A stretch of 64,000 bases of DNA, taken from assembly GCF_030269925.1 (NCBI RefSeq), contig NC_085129.1, positions 17,723,501-17,787,500 of the forward strand. Direction: 5' to 3'. Each line of letters starts with the position of its first letter. Positions within the stretch are counted from its first letter, which is position 1. The notes below the pieces were generated by a model that was given only the letters and a program-made list of their open reading frames with translations, was not told the DNA's origin and did no database searches. The stretch is from Bombyx mori. Lineage: Eukaryota; Arthropoda; Insecta; Lepidoptera; Bombycidae. Positions 63,921-64,000 of the stretch are shown here, one piece after another. Position numbers and translations under genes: made by a program.

Positions 63921-64000
63921 ACCAGTGTTAGCAAATTCTCTCAGGTTGAGCCCGTGAGCTCACCTATCTGTCCGGGCGTATCTGGAATAGCCTCTTAAGC
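63921..64000 (+). mobile_element. Jockey-like 3' UTR, family A, cut by window end
   Basis: ACCAGTGTTAGCAAATTCTC, GAGCTCACCTATCTGTCC and GGAATAGCCTCTTAAGC up to the last base. Confidence 0.78.

Overview
The window looks like lepidopteran nuclear DNA, most probably silkworm (Bombyx mori or its wild relative). It is AT-rich, has spliced coding exons, and carries about 30 copies or fragments of the Bm1 SINE. It also holds Helitrons with TC...CTAG ends, jockey-, R1- and RTE-like non-LTR retrotransposons, a mariner remnant, and hAT-, piggyBac- and foldback-type non-autonomous DNA elements. I see no bacterial, organellar or CRISPR signal.

The one host gene I can defend lies on the minus strand between 16942 and 3797. 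Nine exons joined by GT/AG introns with matching codon phases give 602 residues of a class B scavenger receptor (CD36/SNMP/SCARB family). It has an N-terminal membrane helix, a GPYVYR motif, six extracellular cysteines, a second membrane helix and an unusually long acidic cytoplasmic tail of about 140 residues. The first coding exon, with the start Met, is not identified. It should lie above 16942, possibly far upstream. The introns are largely transposon: one Bm1 copy ends only about 6 bases from a splice donor, and exon 6 is bracketed by Bm1 copies in opposite orientation.

Layout: 1-3250 holds a foldback MITE, a hAT-type MITE with an 8-bp target duplication, and otherwise AT-rich DNA. 3249-3613 is a Helitron just beyond the gene's stop codon. 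3797-16942 is the receptor gene. 17397-19260 is a piggyBac-like element carrying nested insertions. 20-53 kb is a mosaic of SINEs, Helitrons and non-LTR 3' ends, with a 132-bp tandem array at 39.58-40.10 kb. 53.35-55.09 kb is an R1-clade retrotransposon inserted into a Bm1 copy with a 14-bp target duplication. 57.00-58.73 kb is a 5'-truncated jockey-like retrotransposon with an intact 476-codon reverse-transcriptase reading frame and a 12-bp target duplication. 59-64 kb is mostly anonymous sequence with more 3'-end fragments.

The most interesting pattern concerns Bm1. About fifteen copies start at the same internal point, TTACTGGTGGTAGG. At least three different 5' sequences are joined to that point: the tRNA-like head and two others, each of which recurs at a second locus. 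This suggests a modular 3' body shared between a SINE, a possible partner element and a chimeric retroposon, rather than random 5' truncation. All assignments were made by eye; no database search or folding program was run.
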